From NCBI GenBank assembly GCA_018398805.1, contig JAGFBZ010000342.1:474001-538000 (forward strand): a stretch of 64,000 nucleotides of DNA, in the 5' to 3' direction. The first letter of the stretch is position 1. Every line of letters starts with the position of its first letter. Shown here piece after piece: positions 36,782 through 47,066 of the stretch. A program made the translations under genes and the position numbers. The DNA is from Hirundichthys speculiger (lineage: Eukaryota; Chordata; Actinopteri; Beloniformes; Exocoetidae). Under the pieces are notes generated by a model. It was not told where the DNA came from. It saw only the letters and a list, made by a program, of their open reading frames with translations, and searched no databases.

Positions 36782-36973
36782 GACAAGGTTTCCATCACCT
36801 GGACGATAGGCCACATCCTCTGTTTTTTTTTCTTTTGTTTTTCCTTGTTTCACTATTTCATTTCATATTCTTAGCTTTAAAAAGGCTCACCATGATCTGA
36901 CCCGCCACGGCGCGACCCTGAACAAAAGTGGGCTGGGCTCCGGCGGTGCGGCGCGCCACGCGGCAGCACCGCT

Positions 36974-37380
36974 CTAACTGGACACAGTCATCATGTTGTT
37001 GTAGGCTTTGGAGGGGCTGGTTCTGCCCAGCACCCTCAGTTCATCCTTGCAGCTGATGCGACTGTCCACCATGGAGCCCATCGGCCCGTTTCCTGAGGCG
37101 GAGCCGACGGCGGCGGCCGACGGCGGCATCCCGACGGGGCCGGGCTGCGACTCGTACAGGACGCAGATGGAGCCGTCCTCGCCGATGCGGTAGGACACTT
37201 CGAAGGGGTCCACCCAGAGCGTGAGCTCGCTGGGCAGCAGCAGGTAGAGTTGCTGGATGGTCAGGCCGATGCGCTGGCCCGCCTGCCACACCAGCGGGTC
37301 CATCTTGTGGTTGATGCGGATGCAGCGGTAGCCCGAGCCCTTGCAGGGCCGGTCTGGGAACCAGTGGTGCTTGTATTGCT
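36974..37380 (-). CDS. btg1: btg1 coding exon 2 (BTG/TOB-family antiproliferative protein)
   Basis: Encodes residues 49-183 of a 183-residue protein; the stop TAG is at 36,974-36,976. It starts after an AG acceptor (plus-strand ct at 37,381-37,382) preceded by a pyrimidine-rich tract, and completes the split Glu codon. Box A runs from [17 protein letters not shown] (51-67) and Box B is [20 protein letters not shown] (95-114). These form the BTG domain that binds the CNOT7/CNOT8 deadenylase. Tyr66 and Trp104 correspond to the deadenylase-contact residues Tyr65 and Trp103 of BTG2. The tail [12 protein letters not shown]...[14 protein letters not shown] identifies BTG1 and not BTG2. The insert after CVLYESQ (Gly, Ala and Ser rich) makes it about 12 residues longer than human BTG1. 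btg1 versus a teleost-specific paralogue cannot be settled from this copy alone. Confidence 0.93.
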
Positions 37381-37584
37381 CTGAGGAGAGAAGAGACAGA
37401 GGGAGAGGTCAGCGCTGCTCTGCGGGCCAAACCGAAACACAAGTGTCTGTGATTGTAATTACACCAGCAGCCTCCAGGGGGCAGCGTGAGCTCTTTCCTG
37501 TGGCGCTAAATGCATTTGTCAGGATCACGTGTTGACAGATGCGTGAATCGCCCGTTACAGCTCGATAAGTCCAAATCTCAACAG

Positions 37585-38056
37585 TAGAGCTTGGCGATTT
37601 TATCGATACTGCGATATATAGCGATATTTTATTTCCCCAGAGAGTATCAATTTTTCAGCCATGGGTATCAATATTATAATTTAAACGAAGTCATTGGAAC
37701 ACTCAAGATTAGGGGTGAGTATTGGCAAGGACCCCGCAATACGATATGCATCGTGATACTTGGTCACGATACGATATTATCATGATATCGCGATATTCTA
37801 CCCAGTTAATGCCAACCTATTTATTGTTTATTATTAAACAATTATCGACATTATATCAGGTAATCGAAAATCGCGATATATCGCCAAATCGATTTTTTTT
37901 ACACCCCTACTCAAGATGTCACCAAAATCACTTTCTCCCTTTAAAACCTTTCAGAAAATGATGTAAATGTATTGTAAGATGAATATCGATATATATCGTA
38001 CCGTGAGCCAAATATCGTGTATCACATCATAAGATTCGTGTATCGCTACGGCCCTA
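37585..38056. mobile_element. hAT MITE in btg1 intron (outer)
   Basis: Perfect 8-bp target duplication ctcaacag at 37,577-37,584 and 38,057-38,064. Left end tagagcttggcgattttatc and right end gtatcgctacggcccta are inverted complements with mismatches. The body has many cgatatat words. It is interrupted by the second MITE at 37,710-37,909. No coding sequence. Confidence 0.9.
37710..37909. mobile_element. hAT MITE nested inside the first (inner, 200 bp)
   Basis: Perfect 8-bp target duplication ctcaagat at 37,702-37,709 and 37,910-37,917. Ends taggggtgagtattgg and tttttacacccct(a). Rich in gatatcg and cgatacgat words. Its position inside the outer MITE shows that it arrived later. Confidence 0.92.
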
Positions 38057-40626
38057 CTCAACAGCCAACAGGTTTACGCTTGTTAGCCGCCGCTAATATC
38101 ACATTTCTTGCCTGTGAATTAACATAAAAGATGAACATTTTTATTTTTTTCATATCAATGAATGTTAAATTGATTTTAATTGTTTCAACCAAAATTGAGA
38201 AATATATCATGAAATATACTTTATATGAATTTATATGAATTTTTTCTTTTTCCTGAAATGAAAACTGAATGATACAAAAACCCAGATGTTGGGAAAGTCT
38301 TAAGAAAAAACCTTCCATGTATATAAAAAAATCCCATGTACACCAATTTAAACACTTTTAAATAAACCAATATTTCATACGAATTGAATTTAAGGAATTA
38401 GCTTTTATCAAACTGGGTCTCAGATGATCTCAACCAGAATATTAAGGTCTTTACTCTTTAAAAAAATAAATAAATAAAAATATAAAAAATAAAAGTATTC
38501 AACTTCAATTATGTAAAGCATATCTTCATTTTATTCCTGAAAGCAACAAGTTGTTCTCTGTAAACATGTAAAAAAAAAAAAAAAGCATCAACTTCAACAG
38601 CCTGCAAAGACTTCAGTTTGTTATGAATATGGAATTAATTACTTCAATCAACGCCTGTTGAGACAGAAAAGACACCTGTTGCAGCGTCACAACCCCCTCC
38701 CCCACCCCCCCAGGCCTTCATGAGTGGTGGCTTAAAGAAAACAACTGAGAAAAAAAACAAAGCACACTAAAGTGTGTCAGTCATCTGGAAGCTCCGCCCC
38801 CTTAAAGAGACAGGCTCTTATTTTTCTCTATCGCTTGTGGAAGTTTTACAGGCTCGGTGACGCCATCGTGATTCACTCCAGCGGTTCAGCAGTTACGAGT
38901 GGAAATTTTCTGAGACTGTTTTTGTTCTCTGCACGTGAAAACGGGGACGTTGGACATTTGGACGTTCCCTTTTCTTCAACGATCCCTTTGTTGGGACTTT
39001 GTTGGGACGGGCACCTTCAAAACAAAACCAATGGCTCCTGCATTGTAGAAAGTGGGCCGGCTTTCAGTCCGAGGGCCGAAGGGCCACCTGTATGCGCCCG
39101 CGGGATAATAACACCCCCCCCCCCCCCCCCCCCCACAGCAGACGGCCGTGCGCTGCCGAGCTAATGGAGGGGCTGGCACCCGTAGACGGGCTTTCAGGCT
39201 CAGAGCCACAAAGGCAGCTGCCAACAAACCCGGAGCAGCTGGGAAACGATCAGCTCAGCGGGGCCTATTCTTGAAAACGAGGGCACACGGGAGGGGGGGG
39301 GGGGGCGCTTAACCTAAAGACTTTAAGCAAAGAAGGTTGTTTATTCGCTGCAGCTGACCGCAGGTCGGGGGCCATTTCTGGGCATTACCCAGCAGCCAAT
39401 CAGGTCGATGCTCGAGGGGGAAAAAAAGTGAATAGACTTTAATAAGATGTTTATCTGCAGACAAACTTCCAACAAAGACGCTCTCTGCTGCTCCGGACGC
39501 AGACAAAATGGTGGCAAAACACTAAACAAAGAGCTCCGGTCGGCCCGTTCGGCCGGCAGCGGCGCCTCGAAGGGGGAAACAGCTTCATCTGGCCTCCATC
39601 TTATCGACGGTTAGAGCCCACAAAACAACCCCCCCTCCCCCCACCGGGGGCCTCCCAGGGCTCCAACTTTACTCTGTTTACAAACACCGGCCGAAGCCAG
39701 AACTCCCATGATCCCCGTCGTCAAACTAGAACCACAAAAATCCATTTTCCCCTTTTCACTTTTATTCATTTATCTCTGTTTTCCAACTAAAACTGGACTC
39801 AACAACATCCGCCCTCTGAGTGTCGGGGCCCCTGCGTTGGAAAAATGTAGGTCATCTGCCGTGTGGCTGGATGGACGTATGGCAGCTTTACAGTCCTGAT
39901 CCTGGAATGTGTTTACAGCAGGAAACCAGACACAAAAAACCCTGTTATAATCCTCAACACGCAAACTAAAACCATCTGTGGAGCCACGGCTCAGTCCCGC
40001 TGAGATTCTCACTTCCTTATAGATAAAAGGAGAAAAGGGAAAATGAGAAGGAAAAAAAAAGGGGGGGGGTGATTAAAGACGCAAAACGGTCAACAAAATA
40101 TGGATGAAACGGGAATTAAAAAAAAAAAAAAAGGCCAACGTGCGTAAAAACGGTGAAACCGGGCGGCGGTTTTTATTATTAACCCGTTTCTTCAGAGGCA
40201 TTACGTAATTGAGCCTCCGTGTCACCGGAGCTGATTTCACCGTCGACCGGAGGCGCACTTCCTCGTTCCGCGTCTCTCCTCCCCGCCCCCACCCTTCCTG
40301 GTAATTACGGCTGCGCGTCCTTCTTTTGTGTGCGCTTTTCTTTTTTTTTTTTCCTTAAAAATATTAAATAAATATGCCCCCCCCCCCCCCCCCCCGCCCG
40401 TCCGCGGGTCACCCCCTCGGAGCGCTCCTTGTTTTTGTTGTTTCGCCGTTTGCGCGTCGTGCGCAAACGGCGCTGCGCTCTGACAGCGACACTCCGGAGA
40501 ACAAAGAAAGGCTTCTTCCCAAAGCCAAACTCGGGTGTTTTGGAAATAAAACGAATCCCCCCGTCGGTATAAAAAACATATAAATAAAAAAAGAAAGAAA
40601 AAGGGTGTTTTTTTCCGGTTTCTTAC

Positions 40627-40771
40627 CTGCCAGGATGTCCTGTAAGCTCTGGCTGAACGTCTGGACCTGCCGGTCGTTTACGTGTCCTTTCACCCGCAGA
40701 AATCTCGACAGAAATCCGACGGCGGCGTTGATCTCTGGTTTCATGGTTCCTCGGGCACAAAGGGTATGCAT
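40627..40771 (-). CDS. btg1: btg1 coding exon 1
   Basis: Encodes residues 1-48 plus the first base of codon 49: MHTLCARGTMKPEINAAVGF, then FLSRFLRVKGHVNDRQVQTF and SQSLQDILA. The first ATG on this frame is at 40,771; an in-frame ATG nine codons later (40,744) begins MKPEI, the position closer to where the BTG domain starts, and could be used alternatively. The upstream frame continues only through TTG, so 40,771 is preferred. The first helices of the BTG domain are here. The donor is gcag|gtaaga. Exon 1 plus exon 2 gives 552 bases, an exact multiple of three. Expression of BTG1 slows proliferation and promotes quiescence through mRNA deadenylation (established for the family). Confidence 0.93.
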
Positions 40772-41300
40772 TGAGAAAGGCAACGGCGACGGCCCGCGCG
40801 CTTTTGTTGTAGTTTTTTATTTTTTTATTTTTCCTCTCGGTTCTACGTTTTTCTCGTCGTCCCTTCCGACTCTGAGCAGCGGTCCGTATCTGTCGGCGCT
40901 CGCGCGGCTTCTCTGAGCATTTATCAGTCGAGGTAGAGCGGAGCTCCGGCCGGACGGGTCAGTGCTGGAAACAAGACGCCTGTTGTTGGTAAATACAAGT
41001 GGGGGGGCTGGTGGTGGTGGTGGGGGGCGTGGGCGTCCCTCGTGGAAGCGTCGGCCAACCCTCGCTGCTCGCTGTCCTCCTCCAGAGTGACGCGGACGGA
41101 CCGAGAGCGGCGTTTTATGGCGCCACCCCCGCTCTGCCAGAGGCGACGTCACGAGCAGCCAGGGGCAACGGCGGCTCGGCCAATCGGCGGCCGGCTAGCA
41201 CTGACGCGCCCCGCATGGGAGGGGCGCTCGAGTTCCGCGTCACCAGGGCTGAAAATAAACATCGCGGTGCGTTCAGGGTTCCGTCGGAAAACGCGGTGCC
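40772..41300 (-). promoter_or_regulatory. btg1: btg1 promoter and 5' untranslated region, GC-rich
   Basis: A CpG-rich block upstream of the first ATG. On the minus strand: a forkhead-type TGTTTATTT at 41,253-41,261, an NF-Y-type CCAAT box in the opposite orientation at 41,180-41,184, a cAMP-response-like TGACGTCG at 41,144-41,151, and a TATA-like CATAAAA at 41,113-41,119. If the last is used, transcription would begin near 41,085 and the 5' untranslated region would be about 310 bases. BTG1 is a reported FOXO3 target in mammals, so the forkhead site is a reasonable functional candidate. All sites are motif matches only. Confidence 0.5.
41253..41261 (-). promoter_or_regulatory. Forkhead/FOXO-type motif TGTTTATTT
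   Basis: Lies about 480 bases upstream of the btg1 start codon, on the gene's sense strand. It matches a forkhead core (TGTTTA). Its spacing to the TATA-like word is about 135 bases. Confidence 0.35.
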
Positions 41301-41656
41301 GGCGGACAGGTGAAGCGTGAATAATAATAATGAAGCATGTAAAAAGTTGGGGGGTGTTGAATTATTAAGACAACTGGGGTATATTTTTGTTTTTAATGTG
41401 TGTGTGTGTTCAAAAAAGAATGAAATAAAATAAAAAAAATGATTAAAATTGTAGCAGGTTTTAGTGTTTGTCACATACAACCTCAAAAACAAACACATTT
41501 TCTCTTTCTTTTTCATTATTTTGAGGAAAATGAACCTTCAAAAAAAGTACCCACCCCCCACCCCACCCCTCACACCAAAAACAACCAATCAAATATCCTC
41601 CTGCTCGCTACACAGATAAGCTGCGCGCAAGGAATCAGTCCCGCCTCCCGCCAGTT

Positions 41657-41868
41657 CAAAATTACAACACTAATTTACAAAATAAAACTAAAAATAACAC
41701 TGAAACTAATTAAGACTAAACTAAAAGTACGTATTTCAAATAAAAAACGAATAAAAACTAGCAAAACTGCGCTAAAAACAAATCAAAACTAACTGAATTT
41801 GGAAAAACTAAACTAAAAACTAAATAAAAACTAAAACTAATGGGAAATTCAAAACTATTATAACCCTG
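41657..41868 (+). mobile_element. hAT family D fragment (5'-truncated)
   Basis: Matches the last 210 bp of the copy at 22,520-23,497, ending actattataaccctg. The left part is missing. It sits about 350 bp upstream of the btg1 promoter block. Confidence 0.85.
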
Positions 41869-43011
41869 AAATGAACAAAAAAACAAAAAAAGTAGAAAAA
41901 AAAAGTACAAAAAGTAGCTAGCTAGCTAGCTCCAGCTGCGCAGCTGCAACCCGACTGGCAGGCGCACGAAGCGTTGAAGCAGGAAAACTTGAAAATCCCC
42001 AACTTTTGACGGAGCCAACGCGGTCGACCCACAATTCAGTTCGGCAACTGATGACATCACCCCGCTCAGGCGACGCTCGCAATGCGTACGCGTGAATCTG
42101 CGCTTGACGTCTGGTCCGGAGCCTTCGAACTGCATGTTAACGCAACGCTTAGAGGGAAAGACATAAGCAATCTGGAAAAGGGTGGCATTTCCAACCGATC
42201 TGGAGTTCAACGTTCCACAGCCAGAAAGTCATTTGGGAGGATCACAGAAATAATCAGATCGTTTATGGTGCCGTATGTTTTTTTTCTACGTCTTTTCAGA
42301 CCGGGTCATGACACGTAGGCTGCAGGGCAGGTGTGTTCGTAAGCGAGAACGAGTATTGTTTACATGAGCACAGATTAGTGGATCACCTCTGCCAGTTGCT
42401 GAGCAGGCCTGGGAATGTTTGTTCAACTAAAGGGGGGGTGTGACCCGGTTAAACACAGAGGACGGCAGCTCGGTGCTACGTGGGTTTTTTTTTTCTTTAA
42501 AGTCTCCATGTGCTCATTAAAATCAACAGAAAAGCACTGACTGCTGCCGTTGCAGTCGCGATGACCTGCTGAACCCTCCAATCATGATGCAATCAGAGTC
42601 GCCGGGACCACGCTGAGAGTTTCTGCAGCTGCTGAGCCTTAAAACAGAGGTAGATGAGCTGGGAACGCGACCGCAATCAGAGTAACGGTGATTCAATCAC
42701 GCCGCCGACTCCAGGAGCCTCTCAGATCCTCTGATGTAGGGTTAGGGTTAGGCCTGTCTGGCCGCTCAACGGCCTGAAAGCGTCAAACAAAGCTCTGAAC
42801 TGTTCGAATTTTGTGTTTTCTAGACGTGTTTTGGCTGCATGATAGCGCAGCGACACTACCGCCACCAGGTGGCATACGCCGGTACTGCTCGGTACGTTCT
42901 CCACCGGTGGGAACGGCCCGTGAAGTGGGCGCGCGTGGTCGCCCAGACGGGACGAAAGAGCTGTCGAACTGAGGAGGCAACGTCCAGTTTTCACTCTTTT
43001 GTTAACCCTTT
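41869..43011. other. Non-coding, no gene recognised
   Basis: A (TAGC)n-like run lies at about 41,918-41,934. The minus-strand frame at 42,210-41,926 (94 codons) has no recognised domain. A short telomere-like ggttagggttagg word is at about 42,739-42,752. Confidence 0.4.
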
Positions 43012-43015
43012 AAGC

Positions 43016-43413
43016 GCCAAAGTCGCAATATTGCGACAAGCAACATTGCTGTAATCAGGCTGTATCTATAAATGTGATGCCGAATCTTGTTACTACTTTT
43101 CACCCGGAGATTTTGGTTCATACTGAAGATATTTCTCATTTACAGTTTGCCTTTATCTCAAACCACTTTAAAGTTATAGCCTTTTGAAACCTTGATATCA
43201 AAATGTAACATTTTCCAATATTGCTGCCACCCTGTGACGTCATAATATGCAAACTATATGAATAATTTAACCCCCATCACAGAATTTGAGTCATACTGAA
43301 CAATTTTCTCATTGACAGTATACCTTTACCTCAAACTGCTTTCAAGTTATAGCCTTTTGAAACCTTGATGTCAAAATTGTATATTTTCTTGAAAAAACTC
43401 CGCGCCTAAAGGG
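43016..43413. mobile_element. piggyBac-like MITE
   Basis: Flanked by TTAA at 43,012-43,015 and 43,414-43,417. Ends ccctttaagcgccaaag and cgcgcctaaaggg are inverted repeats starting CCCTTTA. TTAA targets with CCYT-type ends are the piggyBac signature. The interior holds two diverged tandem copies of a roughly 170-bp unit (each with caagttatagccttttgaaa-like and gaaaccttgat words). No transposase. A related segment (ggctgtatgtataaatgtga to ttgttactacttttcacc) occurs at 57,650-57,705. Confidence 0.85.
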
Positions 43414-43417
43414 TTAA

Positions 43418-44290
43418 AATGTCCAACTTTACAGCAGAAATAAAGGGAATAACTCAGCTGGGTTCAAGTCTCCGGCCCTTCTTGACAGCCGTATGGGGGC
43501 GGAGTTCTAGTTTCCCCCAACAGGTAAAACTATGTGAAGCCTCGCATTTGTGCATTTGTGACCTCTGAGGTGTATCAACTGATTCTAGATCTTGTTTCAA
43601 AACCAAAACTATGAAGAATTGGAGCCCACCACAGGAAGAGCTTTTTTTTCTTTACATTCACAGCTTAACGCTTCAAGGCGCTTCCAGCTGCTGTAGTGAC
43701 ATTTGGCATTTAAATATCTTCTCTTGACTGGCCGCCCATCACAAAAACTTCCTTCACAGCGCGCAGTCACAGAGGCCCACAGAAAGCCCCGCCCCCTTCA
43801 CCACAAACACACTGAGTCACAGTTTCACCCCCAGCGGCTGTTCGCCCAGACTCTGGAGGGGTTTCGGGCCTGGACGCTCCTGCTTTGCGTCCAGACTCGC
43901 TCGGATCCAGCTTTGATTCGGTCACGCGAGCTGCAGTTTAATACGGCTGAGAATTTGATTTTTTTTCACGCGCCGTATCTATTTCGCCCTTTTTGCACGG
44001 CAGCGACTGAACTTTCACTTCACTCCCACATTCCTGTCCTGTTTGCACAGCAGTGGGACAAAAAACTCTCATAGTCTCTGGTAGGTTTTTCTGTCCAGAT
44101 GAAATGTAATATCTGGACTTCGGAGATCCGGGCCGCGATCCAAAGTGTTCTGAGTCTGTTACTAAAATCTGCAGAGAATCTGATCTGGTGTCACAAGACT
44201 GGAGAAAGATTTAAGCAAATATCCTTTTATTGTAAGGAACTAAAACTTTACTCTGCAGCAGTCCATACAAAAGGTAGTTTTCACTTTTTG
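43418..44290. other. Non-coding, no gene recognised
   Basis: A 123-codon plus-strand frame at 43,703-44,074 has no recognised domain and no start context that stands out. It is treated as chance. Confidence 0.4.
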
Positions 44291-44298
44291 TTTTATAT

Positions 44299-45397
44299 TA
44301 GAGGTCTTCGGAACAACTCGACAACCCGAGGTTCTGACCCGAATCGGGTCTCGGGTCCATTCAAAAGACGTGACTGGTTCGGGTCTGAATCGGTACAGTT
44401 AGTCTCGTGTCCGGTCAGTGCTTTCTGACAGACTGGGTCCACGTTTACTCCAGAGAGGTAAAGATATTGGTGGTGGCAGCCAATGTCAGGACTCGGGGCA
44501 GTTAAATTAATTATTCGTTAATGTGGCGTGTTTGTCATGAAACAATTGTGTTGCCGTAGCGTGTTATTAGCGGTTTGCCTGGCAGCTGTAAAGCACAACG
44601 GATCACCAACATGACAACGCTGGATGAGAGAACGTATTCACGACATGTCCTGACTGGTGTAGGCTATTAGCGTTAGCAGTTGCCACCAATAGCATCTGTA
44701 TCCACAAAGAAAATAGCGATTTAACGATTTATTGTTGTTTACATCATGTAGCCTATGCAGCAACTGAACCGGGTAGAAGAAAACTTTAGGTAAGAAAATC
44801 AAGTTTTATTCAACGCTAGACAACTTTTAACAGGAGCAACTATGGGCTGGATTGTCTCAGTTCTATTCAGGTAATTCAGTTCGGTTCGTGGTAGGAAAAT
44901 AAAGACTTGGGTCGGGTCGGTTCCGGGTCCAAATTTTTCAGAAAAAATACGCAATTTTACGACAAAGTCATAATTTTATGTCAAAAGGTTGAGGTTTTGC
45001 AAAAGTTACTGTTGAAAAAAAATTGTAATTTTAAGTAAAAAAAAAAGTGGTTTTACGACAAAAATCAAAGTTTCATAGGAAAACGTCTCCATCTGCCGAA
45101 TTTGTAATTTTGAAATGAAAAAAATAAAATTTTGTTTTACAGAAAAAAAAGTTTGATTCTTTAAAAATTAGCAACTATAGGCTGTATTGTCTCGGTTCTA
45201 TTCGGGTAACTCAGTTCGGTTCGTGGTCGGACAATAAAGACTCGGGTCGGGTCGGTTCCGGGTCCAAATATTGCAGGTCTATTCGGGTTCGGACTCCTGA
45301 ACTTATGATAATAGCTCAGGTCGGGTCGGTTTCGGGTCAAATTTTCACGGGTCCATTCAGGCTCAGGTCCATGAAAGTGGACCCGTGAAGACCTCTA
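44299..45397 (+). mobile_element. hAT family H, copy 3, carrying an AT-rich insertion
   Basis: Perfect 8-bp target duplication ttttatat at 44,291-44,298 and 45,398-45,405, with terminal repeats tagaggtcttc and gaagacctcta. It is 336 bp longer than copy 1 because of a 236-bp AT-rich repeat C segment (44,935-45,170) and a 99-bp duplication of the surrounding element sequence (44,836-44,934 and 45,171-45,269). Confidence 0.9.
44935..45170. repeat. AT-rich repeat C, copy 3, between 99-bp direct duplications
   Basis: Contains gcaattttacgacaaagtca, aaaggttgaggttttgcaaaag and gtggttttacgacaaaaat, shared with the copy at 45,665-46,225. The two flanking 99-bp segments (44,836-44,934 and 45,171-45,269) each run from gcaactat to gggtccaaat and differ at about ten positions. 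Confidence 0.85.
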
Positions 45398-45479
45398 TTT
45401 TATATGCTCTACCACAGCCTGTATAAGAAGAACTGGACAAACCCTTGTGATGTCACTCATGGGCCAGTCAAGTTGCTTC

Positions 45480-45570
45480 TTCGCTGGCCGATAAAATCGT
45501 ACGGGGCCAAACTCGAGGTCCGCAGGCCAAATCTGGGCCTCCACTTCATTTCATCCGGCCCACGAAGGCA
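45480..45570 (+). repeat. Charlie-like hAT end fragment (probable)
   Basis: The phrases ggggccaaactcgaggtccg and ttcatccggcccacgaagg resemble subterminal sequence of Charlie-like elements (compare 17,769). No ends or coding parts are seen. Confidence 0.4.
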
Positions 45571-45664
45571 CGCAAAGATAGTCATAAATTTAAATTTCTG
45601 CAGTAGCTTTGACAGTGTGTCGATACGCTCGGCCGTTTGATTCCAGTATTGACGTCAAAAATTG

Positions 45665-46225
45665 AAAAAAAAAAAAAAACCACGCAGCTAATTTTTGATT
45701 GAAAAGTAACAATTTTACAACAAAAAGTCATTTTGTGATTTTACAACAAAAATTTGATTTTTTTTCTTCCCACAATAATTAGTTACGATTTTAAGCAGAA
45801 ATCTGCGAATTTATGTCAAAATAAACAGAAACAGAAATGTGTGATCTTTCAGAAAAAAATCGCAATTTTACGACAAAGTCATAATTTTATGTCAAAAGGT
45901 TGAGGTTTTGCAAAAGTTACTGTTGAGAAAAAAAAAATGTAATTTTAAGTTAAAAAAAATGTGGTTTTACGACAAAAATCAAAGTTTCATAGCAAAATGT
46001 CTCGATCTGCCTAATTTGTAATTTTGTAATGAAAAAAATTAAATTTTGTTTTACAGAAAAAAAGTTTGATTCTTTAAAAGTTGCAATTTTATAAGAAGAA
46101 AATTACAATTTCAGGTCAAAATCCTCAATTTTACAACAAAACAGTCATGACTTTTGCAACATTTGAGATTATTGTGACAAAAATTTGCCTATTTTACAAC
46201 AAAAACCTGTGATTTAAGTTTAAGT
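45665..46225. repeat. AT-rich repeat C, copy 4
   Basis: The longest uninterrupted tract of gattttacaacaaaa- and gcaattttac-type words. Its 45,845-46,090 part aligns closely with 44,940-45,170. No flanking duplication was found. Confidence 0.75.
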
Positions 46226-47066
46226 TTCGATTGTCAACACGAGCGCGGATGTGGAGCTTCAACACCAAACCAGCAGCTCGGTCAGCTGACCTCAGCGACC
46301 CTGGAATGATCCGTTTTTGAAGCGAATGTGAGCCGGTATGTCCTGAGCATAACCAGTCCTTTGTTGGTGACCATGATATAATAATTTTTACTACTCCTTG
46401 TTCTTCAACTTAATTCTAACTCTTATAATAAACCAGCCAGCAGATACTGGAGTACAAACATGCCTAAAGACTCAGTTTCCCATGATACAGTGCTGCTGAA
46501 GGGGGATTTCAGAGAAACTTTACTCCAGTTTTTGTCTTCTTCCATCTTTTGTGACGAAGCTGGATGGTCAAGCGATGTTTGGTCTTTAAAAGACGGGGTT
46601 TCTCTTCCCACAGCAGACTAAGAGGGAAGTTACCTTTGGACTCAGTCGTCCGTTGGGGAATGTTTTTCCTTCAAATGCAGCGGCAGTGAAAAAAAAACAA
46701 AGAATTGCAGGCATGTTTGTGTGTGTGGCTGAATGTCTGCAGCTCAGAGGGGGAGATAAAAGTCCTTAAAATACCTTAAAAGCAAGAGAAAATGAAAGTG
46801 GAGGCATTAACCGGACTGGAGAAGGTTAATTAAACCTGGAAAACCCCGAACCCTCCTGCTCTTCCAGAGAGGGCTGGAAGAGAAACACACACAGAAAACA
46901 TCCTGTACTGGGCTGCTTTTAATGTTCAGGCCACCATCGCTGCGGGAAACACGGCCCTCGCTGCCAGACGTGGGCGGGGCTTCCTGTCATTACGCTCAGG
47001 CCTCCGCCGGAGGAATGAATGGGGCCTTTATCAAGGAGCCGCCGGTGAGCTGCAGCGAGGAAAGAA
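46226..47066. other. Non-coding, nothing recognised
   Basis: Unique-looking sequence up to the start of the purine array; no gene or repeat ends. Confidence 0.4.

Larger units (their letters stand above)
33515..36973 (-). other. btg1: btg1 3' untranslated region (predicted)
   Basis: Sequence between the btg1 stop codon and a strong polyadenylation signal at 33,538-33,543 (AATAAA on the minus strand) followed by a T/G-rich stretch. The distal kilobase (33,540-34,560) is AT-rich with several tgtaaat-type words. The middle contains unstable mononucleotide tracts: 21 G at 36,279-36,299 and 31 A at 36,750-36,780 (plus-strand reading). Earlier AATAAA signals at 36,153-36,158 and 34,196-34,201 would give 3' untranslated regions of about 0.8 and 2.8 kb. 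Extent is predicted from signals only; no transcript evidence was available. Confidence 0.6.
37381..40626 (-). other. btg1: btg1 intron 1
   Basis: A 3.25-kb phase-1 intron with GT donor (40,625-40,626) and AG acceptor (37,381-37,382). It contains a nested pair of hAT MITEs (37,585-38,056), AT-rich sequence (38,100-38,560), a 21-base C run (39,114-39,134) and a 19-base C run (40,377-40,395). No other exon was recognised inside it. Confidence 0.85.

Noticed and set aside
37041..37442. 133-codon minus-strand frame and a plus-strand frame over btg1 exon 2
   Set aside because: Alternative frames of the GC-rich btg1 exon; the BTG-domain frame with correct splice phase is the real one.
40817..41320. 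Several 90-110 codon frames in the btg1 promoter
   Set aside because: GC-rich promoter sequence with few stops; no recognised domain, both strands open.
41926..42210. 94-codon minus-strand frame, considered as a Harbinger-like transposase piece
   Set aside because: No motif or terminal repeats could be matched.
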